Of a stretch of 64,000 bases of DNA, positions 46,359 through 58,012 are shown in pieces. The notes below the pieces were generated by a model that saw nothing but the letters and a program-made list of their open reading frames with translations, made no database searches and had not been told where the DNA came from. Source of the DNA: Helianthus annuus (Eukaryota > Streptophyta > Magnoliopsida > Asterales > Asteraceae). Every line of letters begins with the position of its first letter. The stretch's first letter is position 1. The position numbers and the translations under genes are program-made. Location: contig NC_035449.2 in assembly GCF_002127325.2 (NCBI RefSeq), positions 83,857,657 through 83,921,656 of the forward strand. The letters are read 5' to 3'.

Positions 46359-47859
46359 AAGGAGGAGGAGATCTCACATATACAGCTCGTTTTCATCATT
46401 TTTTCTGCTTCTACACCTTTCTTTTTCGATAAACGCAACTTTTTACGGTCAAAATCGCTTCAAATTTTCACAGTGTGTGCGTAATCATGAATTAACAAAA
46501 CCTGGAAGTTTTCAGAACTAAATTCGGCTTAAAATTGATTAAAATTGAAGTTTTGTTCGAAAGTTGTTCGTGTTTCGCTGACGTCATCGTGGTTCGCTCA
46601 AAAAATAGCTTAGGTTCGCTCAAAAAAGGTCAGGACCGCTCCAAATTATCGCTTCTGGTTCGCTTATTTGGTTGAATTTCGGGTCGCTCTTTGTGACATT
46701 TTTGAACCGCTTTTTAAGACAATTGAGGACCGCTCATTGTGCCAAAGTCGTGACTCAATCATAAGACATCATCTATTTCGCTGTTATGACCATCAAAATT
46801 TGTTAATTGTTGAACTTGTCAGTAGTTGGGAATAGCAAAAGGAAGTCACATGTGATATTTGTCAATTAAAAAGGTGTTTGACATATCGAAATTTTAAAAA
46901 GTTGTCAGTTCATTGGGATAAGATAACACATGCCTGTATCATGTTACATTTGAAAGATGATAAAGATGTATAAGTTGAGGTCAAATAGAATCATAGGATA
47001 ATTGTGAAGTTGTCGGCCAGTTAAAGAATTGAACCGCCCAACTACCGTTTTAGCAACCCACTACTTATTGTTGGCCTAAAGTTTGAATATATATTGAACA
47101 ATAACCAGCTCACATATAGCGGCCCTATCAGATCTAAACATCCACCTTCACTGATTGCCCAATCAACATTAACATCCACCGCCCCACTACCTTATCAGCG
47201 GCCCAATCATTACAATTTGCACCGCCCAATTAAACTTGTAAAGCCCATAATCTTCGGCCCAATCAGCTTGTGATTAAAATTGTTTGTGATCAAATTAGTT
47301 TTATCGACATTTAGTTTGTGATTGGCCCAAGACTCACTTATATATCGACCTTAGTTGATAATTGTGCTTTATCCACAGTTAATACTCTAAATGTCAAAAG
47401 TGTTTGTCATTTGATTATCTGGACATTTTGATTCATAATGTTTGCATATGTTGAGTTAGTGATATTGTTTTGTGGTGATAAGTAGTGTACCCAGGTTGCG
47501 TGAGTTGTCAGATCGTACCAAAAATTGTTCAGTACGCATCAAAGTAAGGTCAAAAGGTTTGAAGTTCAGTCGATTCACACGGTTCGATCAGTCGTTTTGT
47601 CAGTCAAGTCGCGTGGTTTGAGTTGTGGTTTCTGTCAGTTCGTACAGTCTAAAGTTCAAAAGTTTCAAAGAGTCAGGTTGTTTGTAATTGTTCCGGGTCA
47701 TAGCAGTTCGCACAGTTTGTCAACCTTCAGTTCGCACAAGAACAAATTCACCAGTTCGAGTACCAGTTCGTTTTCATTAATTCATAAATTTTTAAAACTG
47801 ATTGTTTTTTGCTTGTGTGTTTTCAGGTATTTCCCGAAGTATCATCTGATTTTTGAAAC
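46359..47859 (+). other. TR-GAG2 untranslated leader
   Basis: About 1.5 kb without a supported ORF. GGTTCGCT, GACCGCT and GAACCGCTTT words recur at 46560-46740, and CCGCCCAA/GGCCCAAT words at 47030-47270. A pyrimidine-rich stretch ending TTTTCAG at 47826 lies about 35 nt before the Gag ATG and could be a splice acceptor. Confidence 0.6.
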
Positions 47860-50166
47860 ATGGAAGAGAACTTTTACAATGCTCTTGCTACACCGGTTGA
47901 TACAGTTTCAGCTGCGTTATTGAAGAAATCATTTAATACGTTTGTGGCTTTTGAAGATGAAACAACAAAGCAGACAATTGATAGATATTGTCATCTGGTA
48001 TTGGAAATGGATAGATTGAACATTAAGAAAGAGGATGATGAGTGGATCGATAAGCTAGCTGAGGCTTTACCCCAACAGAAGTGGGGAACCTATCTGTTGA
48101 TTGTAAAACACATGAGGAAGTCTCAAGTTATGAATCTGGCACAGTTTATTCAGAAAATTGAAGAGCATGAGTTGGATATCCAGAAAAAAGCAAAAGTTAA
48201 AGAAAGTTCAACAAAGGAAGCTGAAGGACAGAAAGCTGAAAAAGAATCTGATGAACCAGTGACTGAGAAAGAAGTTGAAAAATTAGTGGATGTCGAGAAA
48301 TTTGTTGAAGTTGAAAAGACTGTCGAAGTCGAAAAGATAGTTGAAAAGGTGGTTGAAGTCACAAAGCCTTGTGAGAAATGTTCAGAAGCTTGCAAAGTTT
48401 GTGAAGAAAAAGATAAAAAGATTGCTGAGTTAGAGAAAATGAAGGAAGATTTATTGTCTGATGTGAAGTATGTTAAAGAGTCATACGATGTACTAAACAG
48501 GACAGTTGACAGTTTGAAAAGAGCAAATGCAGAATTTGAAAAATCAAATGACAAGATGGGTGCTACTTTGATGACAAAGCAAAGCGTCATTAATGATTAT
48601 ATCGAAGATTGTGCTAACTTGAAGAAGGAGTTGGAACTTGAGAAAATAGAAAGTGAAAGGATCAACCGATTACTTTTGAGTTATACTACTTGTGATTATC
48701 TGATTGATCGGGTTTATCCTACTGTCGCAGGTCTTGAAGCTTTCAAGAAGAAAGGAAAAGAAGAGGATACTGGTAAGAAACCAAGTGTCAAGTATAACAG
48801 ATGTCCGCCTCCTATCTATGAAAGTTATTCCCCAAGAAAACCAAACGAGGAACAAGTAGACAAGGCTCTAAACATCAAATTAAAGTCTGAAATCACTGAT
48901 GAATTACCAGACAATATTGATGTTACATTCACAGCGTCTGACACTGATCATGAGTCCGAGTTAGTTAAGAGAGTTGTCGATCAGGTGTTGGATACGGATG
49001 AAGAGTCAAAACAGGAGTTTAAGTCTGAAAGTTCGAGTTTGTTAGAAAAGAGTCCGAGTTCACCGGTTAACAGGGTTTACAATAAAGAATTCCTGTTATC
49101 AAAATCTAATTTGAATGACGAATCGATTAAAGTAGCATATACTTTGATTGATTCAGACAAATTATATTCTGATGAGGAATTCCCAATAAGAAGTGTCAAA
49201 ACTGAAATGATCAAACAGGTTTTCAAATTAACAGAAATTAATATTTCTGAAATAAAAGATTTAGATCTTACTGACAAACCTAAAAAGTACACTTCAAGAG
49301 TTCAACAGAGATTGAACAAGAAAAAGGGTTATGATTATGGTTCAGGTTATCGAAAGAAACCAAACCATAATGGTAATCTCAAAAAGAAAGGTCTTGGATT
49401 CAATTATTCAGAAAATCATAAAAATCAGAAAACTTATAAACCAAAAACAAACTTTGTTTCAGGTGGGAGTTCTGAAGATGAGCAGAAGAAACCGTTCTGG
49501 AAGCAGTCGAATCAAGAGTTTCTTGCTGAAGTGAGGAAGAATGTGAGAAAATCTGCTCAGAGAATTGACAGAAGAACCTGTTTCAAATGCCAAGAAGTTG
49601 GACACATAGCATGGAATTGCCCCAAGACCAACTACCAAAAACAGGGAGTTTCTTCTAACTCTGTTTTGAGAAAAACTTGTGTTGATAAGAAAGAACAACC
49701 TGTGAAAAATGTTAAAAAGTTTGAAAATTCTACTTCTGAGGAAGGAGAAAGTTCAAAACGTTTTTACAAAAGAAAAGGTGATATGAACAAGCAAAAGTGG
49801 GTTGTTAAATCTGAGGGTAATTCTGACAATGAATCTGATTCCATAAAATCAGAGGAGTCATGTGTTGAGAAAAAGATTGATAATTCCGTTCCAGTGGTGA
49901 ACGATGAGAATTTTCCGAAATTGTCAAAGGAAAATTTGATGAAGAAAGTTGGAAAGGTTGAAATCTCAAATCAATTCTTCGCCGATAAAGGAGAATTTGA
50001 TGTTGATAAGGCTTTCAACGGGAAAGTCAAACATATTTTTGGGAAGATGGTTGATAAGAAGGTAAAAGGTGCTAAAGAATTTTATAAATCAAAATGTTGG
50101 TGGGACAGATGTGTTCCAAAGTCACCCAAGGCTGGTGAAGCTTGGGTGGACATTATGTTTGAGTAA
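47860..50166 (+). CDS. TR-GAG2 Gag-like protein (UBN2-type capsid, coiled coil, zinc knuckle)
   Basis: Intact 768-residue ORF, the longest undamaged frame in the window. Residues ~20-112 form a copia Gag (UBN2-type) domain, with TIDRYCHLVLEMDRLNIK and PQQKWGTYLLIVKHMR. Residues ~115-175 are Val/Glu/Lys repeats (VEVEKTVEVEKIV). About 180-270 is a long coiled coil following a Cys-rich CEKCSEACKVC patch. A CPPPIYESYSP segment parallels the PPPYNHNY segment of TR-GAG1. One zinc knuckle, CFKCQEVGHIAWNC, is at residues 574-587. The C-terminal part is Lys/Ser/Glu-rich and ends in WVDIMFE. The likely role is to package element RNA in virus-like particles, with enzymes supplied in trans. ATG 47860 is chosen because the capsid-like domain begins just after it. 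Confidence 0.88.
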   Translation: MEENFYNALATPVDTVSAALLKKSFNTFVAFEDETTKQTIDRYCHLVLEMDRLNIKKEDDEWIDKLAEALPQQKWGTYLLIVKHMRKSQVMNLAQFIQKIEEHELDIQKKAKVKESSTKEAEGQKAEKESDEPVTEKEVEKLVDVEKFVEVEKTVEVEKIVEKVVEVTKPCEKCSEACKVCEEKDKKIAELEKMKEDLLSDVKYVKESYDVLNRTVDSLKRANAEFEKSNDKMGATLMTKQSVINDYIEDCANLKKELELEKIESERINRLLLSYTTCDYLIDRVYPTVAGLEAFKKKGKEEDTGKKPSVKYNRCPPPIYESYSPRKPNEEQVDKALNIKLKSEITDELPDNIDVTFTASDTDHESELVKRVVDQVLDTDEESKQEFKSESSSLLEKSPSSPVNRVYNKEFLLSKSNLNDESIKVAYTLIDSDKLYSDEEFPIRSVKTEMIKQVFKLTEINISEIKDLDLTDKPKKYTSRVQQRLNKKKGYDYGSGYRKKPNHNGNLKKKGLGFNYSENHKNQKTYKPKTNFVSGGSSEDEQKKPFWKQSNQEFLAEVRKNVRKSAQRIDRRTCFKCQEVGHIAWNCPKTNYQKQGVSSNSVLRKTCVDKKEQPVKNVKKFENSTSEEGESSKRFYKRKGDMNKQKWVVKSEGNSDNESDSIKSEESCVEKKIDNSVPVVNDENFPKLSKENLMKKVGKVEISNQFFADKGEFDVDKAFNGKVKHIFGKMVDKKVKGAKEFYKSKCWWDRCVPKSPKAGEAWVDIMFE

Positions 50167-52079
50167 AACACCGGATTTGCCGGAGATCCCAAGTTTATAT
50201 CGTGGATCAGGAATCGGCATCTTTCATGTTAATTAGGATGATTGGAAAGTGTTTGTAATTGTTAAAATTTTACAGGTAAGAGGACTATGCCGGAGCTTCC
50301 AGGTTGGTAAGTGCGAAGCAGGAATCGGCATCCTGATTGGTAAAATGGTGATGTAGACGTAACATTCCTACAAGTGGTTATTTTTACAATTGGTTTAGAG
50401 ATTGCTTGATTGCAAATGGTAAATCAGGGACATTAAGTTGTACTTGATTTACTACTTATGGGTAAAAGATAGACAAGATGATGAACCACATCCCCGAATT
50501 TAGTATTGATATACCTACAAGTGGTAAAATCAACCAAACTTATTTTCCGGAAAAATCATTTTGATTAAAACAAACTTAAGTGTTTTGAAATCTAAATGAG
50601 AAAATAGTTTGTTGATAGGGGGAGTTCTGATTGTTTATGCCAAAGTGAATGGCGAATTGATGCGATTTGATATCGGTTGTCATGTTTCTGTATAGTTTGT
50701 TTTCAATTTTCGTTAATGTGTTTGCATTTTAGGGGGAGTAGAAAATTTCAGAAAATCCAAAAACATTAGAAAATTTGAAAAAGTCAAAAACATGATAATA
50801 TCAAAAATGAGTTTTTGTTGCATAAAAGAGGAAATGATAGTACATCAGTGGACTATCACAACACGCTAAAGAATTGGAAAGTCAAAATGTGATAAACGAT
50901 CTTACTGCGGATGTGTCAGTAGATTTTTGCACATTTAGTAAATTGAAACGAGATATAAACCTAAATCAAACTTGCTTAATTCGTGGGTAACTATTCTTGG
51001 ATATATGGGTAACCCCTGAAATCTTGTTTGAAAGGTCCCGTATTCTGAGATACTAGGTCTTTATACTCAGTGATATCTGGGGTATTATCCCGGGACTTCT
51101 GCTGTATGGAAGTACTGACCTAGTCCCCGGATAATACTTTCTGCAAATGCTTGAAAAAGCGCCGCCCTCAGCATGCTGATGAAACAATAAAATTGATAGT
51201 CGCTGCTGTTGAAATGCAAAAAGATCCTCTAAAGGGGACCCACCAAAAGTCGAGCCGTCATCTCTCTGCTGAACGGAAGTTCTGACCTGAGCTCTCACGG
51301 TTTCGCATTTAACCCCTTTACAGATATCATCTGTGGTATACTCACCTGTAAGACTGAATATTTGGGATCTGGATACGGGAGTATATTCAAGTGGAGTGAT
51401 ACACAGTTAAGTTCAAGTCTCTAAAACACTAATATCGTATCTCGAATCAATTGAAATTTGTGTGAAAATTTAAGTGGACAAACATACTGACAATCTAGGT
51501 AAATTGTTTAAAACTGAGAATGTTTAAAGCTTAACGGTGTTAGTGATTTGTCTCAAAACTGATATGATCCTCTTGCACGAATTCGCAAAAATATTGTTTG
51601 TAAATAGTTTGTTTCTGCATTTTTATTTCTCTTTCAGAAAAAAAATTCAAAAAGATTTTTGGTGTGTTTTAGCATAAATTTTTGAAAATTCAAAAAGATT
51701 TTCGACAACTGATGTTGAATAGCCGATTTTCAAAATTCCGAGTGCTAAACATGATGAGCAATTCTTGAGAGGGAGTGTGTGTGTGAAATTAAAATGTTTT
51801 CCATAATCTAATCTTTTCAAGTGGTTCATCACAATCTGAGTTTGTTTTGAATGAGAATCTGGATTGGTTCAAGTTCATATGTTTGAAATATATGTGAAAG
51901 AAATTTACTCTGAGGTAGAGTTTTTGTAGAAAAGCCAGACGTCGATCCTGAAAATGTTGCTGAAGATCAAAGAAATGCCAGCAAATTGAGAGGGGGAGTC
52001 TGAAGACAGAGAGAGAGAAGTCCAAAGACTGATAAAGACTGAAGTCGTTGAAGACTCGACACTTAAGACTCGTCAACAT
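50167..52079 (+). other. TR-GAG2 non-coding 3' region
   Basis: No coding frame. It has a duplicated ~50-bp module starting TGCCGGAG and containing GCAGGAATCGGCATC-like text (50178-50228, 50288-50340). Extra AGGGGGAG tracts lie at 50617, 50731 and 51991. A CTGCTGNANGGAAGTNCTGA module is duplicated at 51099-51121 and 51266-51288. GTATACTCACCTG (51336-51348) and TTTAAGTGGACAAACATA (51469-51486) are shared with TR-GAG1. Confidence 0.75.
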
Positions 52080-52092
52080 CTGAGGGGGAGTC
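52080..52092 (+). other. TR-GAG2 polypurine tract
   Basis: CTGAGGGGGAGTC region immediately upstream of the 3' LTR at 52093. Confidence 0.85.
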
Positions 52093-52760
52093 TGTTGGTG
52101 CAGTCATCTGTCGACTACGTCTAAGGTCGAGTCTCGTTCTCGTTGCGGATCCAATCAGACATGACATCACGAGTGACATCACCCATGTGACATCACAAGT
52201 GATGTCATGAATCTACAAAATTGATGTTGGCCGTTTAATGACAAAAGATACAAGAAATATGCATACTCACAAAAAGTTAAATTCCAAGTTTTATGTTGAT
52301 TGGACCAACATGAGATCCAATGGGATGTTGCCAATCCAAGGCCCAATGAAAAGGGTTCATGTGTTGTCAAAAGTCAACAGGAAAGATTTGATGATGAGGA
52401 TCACGTTTATGGTCAATCATGTGGATCGCCTTTACGGCATGATGAGCTGAACCGCTTTTATGAACACATGGGAACCGCTTTTACGGCATTAGGTGCTGAA
52501 CCGCTTTAATGTACATGTCAGTTGGAGCGGTTCACAACTACTATATATAGGTTGTGTTATCATTTCATTTGTAACGTTGTTCAGATTTGCTACCGAGGTG
52601 CTGCCGGTATTTCCTTGTACTATAAACATTGTAAAATCAATCTACAAGAGGTTTAAAGTGTGAATCTAGCTGTGTACGCATCCGTTTCTTTGTTTCCGCC
52701 TCTGAAACGGAGTTGAGCTCTTCCGAACGACTCGTTTAGGTCGCGAAATTCGATCCTACA
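52093..52760 (+). repeat. TR-GAG2 3' LTR
   Basis: 668 bp, apparently identical to 45676-46343. It is followed by TSD CAAGA and the continuation of array LTR2. Confidence 0.95.
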
Positions 52761-54016
52761 CAAGACGCAATATATAATACAAGTCTATCATATATTACTT
52801 TCATACGAACATTCCTATATATCAACATACGACTTCACAAAACGAAGCTAAACGAATATAACTATTTCATTAAGTTAACAACTTACGTCAAATCGTTCAG
52901 TTAACGATTTGGTAGAGCTCGGTAACACGTAGTTACCGTTTTTGCTTACAAACTTATTAGATATTCCATGTTAGGAATATTGTAGAATACACGCTAGCGA
53001 GCCTCGTCTTGGAAACGACATCGCGAAGTCGTATTTAGCTAGCTTTGCAAGTAATATTCAGGTGAGTTCATAACCCCACTTTTTCATTGTTTTACATTTT
53101 TCTAAATGTTTTCGGGGTGGAAAGACATGCACATTTTGCAAAGCATACAAGAATTACATATTCATAAACCATTTTACAAGAAAGTTTTAACAGAAACAAA
53201 TGGCTTACGAAAAGCTTATGTTTTATACCGGTTTTTCAAACAAGCGTATTTTTCGAAATATGCATACACACAAATTCTAGTTTTCTAAAAACTACGGGAA
53301 AATACAAATACAAGAGCTTACAATACATGTGTTATGGTATGATGGAGTACAAAAACATTCAAGTGAAACATTCCAGATCATGTCTCGAGTAGGGTACCAT
53401 AAGCACCATTAATCAACGTATACATTCAGACCGCGGAACAAAAGGTTAGATCTAATGGGTTTCAGGCAACCCCACTCTTGGCCTACTTCTACCAAAGAGT
53501 GCTTCTGTGTCTCAGTCAAAGTCGACAAAAATGCCTAGGTTTGGTGGCTTCCTATGTCGCGACACATGTTAGTGGCCTTGCAAACCACTAGCGATCTCAC
53601 ACATTCAAACAGTCATAGTGCTCCATTACAGATGCGTTTTACAAGTTACTTTCAAACATTCATACATTCTACAAGTTTCATATTATGTTTTCATTCAAGT
53701 AATCAAACATTCAAGTATTTAAACATTCAAGTATTTAAACATTCAACAACACTTCAAAAACCGGTAATTCAAAAAGATTTATTTCAAATCTTTTGCAAAC
53801 AAACTATGAACTCGCTCAACTTTATGTTGATTTTTTTTCGCATGTTTCTTTCTCAGGTTACTTTTCAAACAATGGAACGGTTGGAATAGGAGGACCATGA
53901 AGAGTCGAGTACTTAGTGGGCGTTCATTTTCTAGAAGACTTAGATTATTTGCTTCCGCTGTGCAATGAAGATACCAGTCCAGTCACGCCAATGCTCTGAT
54001 ATTTCGGGGTGTGACA

Positions 54017-55751
54017 GATTGGTATCAGAGCTAAAGGTTACAGCGAATAGGGTTCTCCGTAGAGATACCTAGGCTCTAACCTCACTTTCCCCTGGGAACT
54101 CAGAATATTAAAACCTGAATACATACAGAACGCATAGTACTCGAATATGGTCTCCAACCGTTGCCGAAAAACAAACAGTCAAGATTTTGTTTTCAAACAT
54201 ACGCTAAAGTGGTGTCTTACACACGATACACAAAACAATCGCATACAGTACACAAAACTCTGAGAGTTTAGGAAACATGCATTTAAGACCTTCGGAAACT
54301 TATGTTAAAGTTCATTAAAGGTCATCACGTAGGAACTGCAAATATTAATTCGGGCACACACAATTATACATATCGTCTATGATGTTTTAACTTCCCGAGC
54401 AGGCAGCCTACGCATAACGAAACGCTAGCGCACAGGTATACGTGAGACTTAAGCTATACGTCAACGGAGGTTGAAGTACGTCACATGCGACTATCGATCA
54501 GGAAGCGGCAGTTGGCGCGCGGTCCTGCAAACAACACGAGTCATGCTAAGGAGAAGGCGTATGTCTCCGCAATCCCCCTAACTCAATAATGGCGAATATG
54601 CTATGTTCGACATTCCATGGTAATGTCACCTAACAACTGGTCGTCACATGCAACCCTAGGTAAAGTCCTTAAATTTCTTTTATTGAAATTTCGACTTTCA
54701 CATTTACTGAGTAGATTTTCGTATCTCTACTCCTCTTAATGGTCATTGCATCACAATAACTTATTCATTATAGCGAATGTTCATTTGCTTCATTTCTTGA
54801 AAATTCATATGTTACGCATGCATCTTTTGTTACGCATGTGGTTTCGTTTCGAATAAAGCGTTTCATTGAAGTTCAAATATTGTTTCGCTAAATCTAATTG
54901 TTGATTTATGATTCGAATGACCTGCATTATTGTAATTGTTGACTTTTTGTTATCGAGTCAACACATTTTCTTGAAATTTCTTTTCTTTTCAAGTTACATA
55001 CATGGTTTTCGTTGTGACCATGCTAAAAGTTTTCTTGTCGATACATGCAAATATTGTCGGCTTACGCCGAAGTCAAATTCAATTGTTTGAACTTGTTCAT
55101 TTCACATATTCAATTCAAGACACCATATGATGTATTGAAAACATCATATTCGAATTCGTTTTAACAAGCGTTTCATTGTTCTAAGTCGTAGTAGATTTGT
55201 TTGGTCTGCGACTCCATTAAGTCGTTTGTTGATTTCGACACCTTGTGGTGACATTTTCACTAAATTGAAGCTTGCGCTAATTTCATGCACGGATTTAATT
55301 GTCTGTTTATTTATTTAGATTAAATCCGCTTTGATTTATTATCGCGCTTTCATTTGACTTCAAACACAGGTGATACTTGCTTGATCACCACTATTATCGA
55401 ATTATTTTTGGTCACTACGACACCTTGTGGCGTCGGTAGAACTTGCAGCTTGGGCTGATCATGATTGAGCGTTTTATGCAAAACTATTTTATTTAGGCTT
55501 GTTGATTCTAAGCTTCTCCTAGTGAATGTTATTGTCTCTAACATTCATTTGCATATTGTAAACGTCCATTTGGAATTCTTTTGGTCGAAATTCCCCTTTT
55601 ATTGGACCCCTATTAACTTGATCACACTAGTGATTGTATCAGTATGCCTCGTTTCCTTTGACAATATTCGTAATTACTTACATATAACGTAACTCTATGG
55701 AGTTGACGTAGTCTAAATTTCGAGGACGAAATTTTATTAACAGGGGGAGAC
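54017..55751 (+). other. Non-coding internal region 2 of the CACAT array
   Basis: PBS at 54020-54031 and PPT at 55739-55751. It matches 41949-43683 at the same length, with differences near 54748, 54908, 55331, 55612 and 55660 by eye. Confidence 0.88.
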
Positions 55752-57230
55752 TGTGACAACCGGTAAATTTACGCTATTAATTACGTGATTAACAAGCGAT
55801 TAACGCGACAATAAATAGTGTTTACAACACGAATAAACTTAATTAGGCCTTAGAAGTGCTAAGGAACGCCTGATCGACTTTACAATACACGCATGACGGT
55901 CTACAGAGAGCCTGCTAAGCGGTAAACGATGACGATCTGAAACCGTACGAATTACTGACGACACCGACAAAAATGGATGTTACACGAATATTTTTATGTT
56001 TATGGAGTTTGGATTGCGATATCGGGTCGCGTAGAAATTACGGGCCACTTACACACGAGATGGGTTTGGGGGCCCTGGGTCCAAGCCCAAAACCCACAAG
56101 CCTAAACCTGCGCATATTATACTAGATCTATTTCTTGAGGATCTATACAAAATCTCATCTAAATCTTAGGAAATCTTTACAAAATCCCTTGAAAATCTTG
56201 ACAAAATATTCATAAAATCTACAAAAGATTAATACAATCTTTATAAATCTCATCTCAAACCTCTCTATAAAAGCCCTCTATTAGGTTTACCATCTTCTCA
56301 AACAACTCACACACACAAAGAAACCAACACCCTCATTTGTCTGCAACTAAATTAAATACACACAAGACCCTTATCCCCTCTACCTATCGATTGCTACATA
56401 CTACCAGTAGGCACAAAGGAAAAACATAACACAACTTCATCCCCTGAAACCCTATTGCTCTCTCTCCCTCGTGATCACTTTGCCGGCCATGGGAGCCGCC
56501 GACCGGACCATCACCGGCACCGGTTAATCGGCCGACGACAGCCACACCTCCCCCTCTCGTTTCTGATGTCGGCAACGGATGAAGACGCGCCGCCGTGAGC
56601 GGCGGCGGTGGTGACTATGTTCAGCGAAACACCCCCCCGACCTCCGATGTGTAATGGCGCGGTAACAAGAGAGAATCTCGATGGAGAGAAGACAGGAACA
56701 AGGAGAGAGAGAGAGAGACAGAGATGTTGAAGGCAGCGGCAAAAATGCCTAGGTTTGGTGGCTTCCTATGTCGCGACACATGTTAGTGGCCTTGCAAACC
56801 ACTAGCGATCTCACACATTCAAACAGTCATAGTGCTCCATTACAGATGCGTTTTACAAGTTACTTTCAAACATTCATACATTCTACAAGTTTCATATTAT
56901 GTTTTCATTCAAGTAATCAAACATTCAAGTATTTAAACATTCAAGTATTTAAACATTCAACAACACTTCAAAAACCGGTAATTCAAAAAGATTTATTTCA
57001 AATCTTTTGCAAACAAACTATGAACTCGCTCAACTTTATGTTGATTTTTTTTCGCATGTTTCTTTCTCAGGTTACTTTTCAAACAATGGAACGGTTGGAA
57101 TAGGAGGACCATGAAGAGTCGAGTACTTAGTGGGCGTTCATTTTCTAGAAGACTTAGATTATTTGCTTCCGCTGTGCAATGAAGATACCAGTCCAGTCAC
57201 GCCAATGCTCTGATATTTCGGGGTGTGACA
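55752..57230 (+). repeat. Array LTR3 with ~1.79-kb internal deletion
   Basis: Both LTR ends are present. Sequence corresponding to about 39667-41457 of LTR1 is missing, with the junction at GCAGCGGC|AAAAATGCC near 56742. The TATA box and the acceptor remain; the W-box-like cluster and the donor are lost. Right TSD CACAT is at 57231-57235. Confidence 0.92.
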
Positions 57231-57688
57231 CACATGTCGACCCTATATGCTGACCCGGATCAGCTACGCTGTTGACCAGCGTTGACGCGGGCCGCGTAGG
57301 CCTTAGCCTACTTTTATGCGGGCCGCGAGAAACCCAAACTCAGCCCCTCTAAAGCTGGAGCTTCGGCGTTCAGTTTACGTCGCTCAGATTTCTTTTCTCA
57401 ATCTCAAAACTGAAGTGTAGGCATTATACACGGGTATAATACCCCACTAAATAACGAGGTTCTGCTCCGTTGTAATTATCATAACCCCTGGATACGTATT
57501 AGATACTCTGCCCGATTGATCTAGGGTTCCGTAACGGCTATCGTGGTTCTGCCCGACGTAGTCGTTGGAATACCGTCTCGGGAAAGGTATTACTAATGTT
57601 AAAATGGGTTATTATACTAACACGTGTGCATTTGTGTAATGTATAGATTATTCCCAGGAAATCCTTACTGAAAACCTAAGAGAGCAAT

Positions 57689-58012
57689 GTGAGTAATCTC
57701 CTTTTTATAAATTGTTTTTACAAAACCTCACACAATTAATTATATATTAAGCAGTTATTGAGTATTTGTAAGGATACAATTACAGTCGGTAAATTTGGGG
57801 TTTCGTATACAAAATTTGTTACTGCCTTGCGAGGAGTAACATGACCATAAGTCGGAACGACAGTACCGTGGGTGGTAATTGATATGACTTGGAAACAAAT
57901 ATAATTGCGAGATCGCCCTCAATACTGTACAATGGTTTTTATTAAAACTTGATTGAACTGGGATTCACTCATCGGTATTTCCCACTGACAAAATGTTTTT
58001 AACGTGTTTCAG
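57689..58012 (+). promoter_or_regulatory. Candidate intron inside element Y LTR
   Basis: GTGAGT donor at 57689-57694. Acceptor TTTTTAACGTGTTTCAG ends at 58012, followed by GTAAC as in the CACAT array (CAG|GTTAC). Splicing is not demonstrated. Confidence 0.35.

Larger units (their letters stand above)
45676..52760 (+). mobile_element. TR-GAG2: very young non-autonomous element, TSD CAAGA
   Basis: 7,085 bp flanked by CAAGA (45671-45675 and 52761-52765). The LTRs are 668 bp and I saw no difference between them. It has a Met-type PBS, a 1.5-kb leader, an intact 768-codon Gag-like ORF, a ~1.9-kb non-coding 3' region and a PPT. It has no protease, RT, RNase H or integrase. The empty site in LTR1 (near 40687) confirms the boundaries. 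Confidence 0.95.
43684..54016 (+). repeat. Array LTR2 (shared, interrupted by TR-GAG2)
   Basis: Same ends as LTR1. After removing TR-GAG2 and one TSD copy the length is ~3,243 bp. It differs from LTR1 by a few substitutions and small indels, for example one GGTCAA unit fewer near 45010. Confidence 0.93.
38682..57230 (+). mobile_element. Tandem shared-LTR array with perfect TSD CACAT
   Basis: LTR1 (38682-41948), internal (41949-43683), LTR2 (43684-54016, carrying TR-GAG2), internal (54017-55751), LTR3 (55752-57230, internally deleted). CACAT at 38677-38681 and 57231-57235 flanks the whole array, and the element Y LTR resumes on each side. The two internals, 1,735 bp each, differ at only about five positions by eye. 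There is no coding capacity; this is a LARD-like non-autonomous family with ~3.25-kb LTRs. Confidence 0.93.

Noticed and set aside
47860..50166. Host CCHC zinc-finger regulator
   Set aside because: Automatic annotation often names such ORFs this way. Here the ORF sits between identical LTRs with PBS and PPT and has a copia Gag-type N terminus.
24176..57230. Repeated blocks as independent neighbouring insertions
   Set aside because: Each internal joins directly to LTR ends on both sides with PBS/PPT. No TSD lies between units, and one TSD flanks the whole CACAT array.
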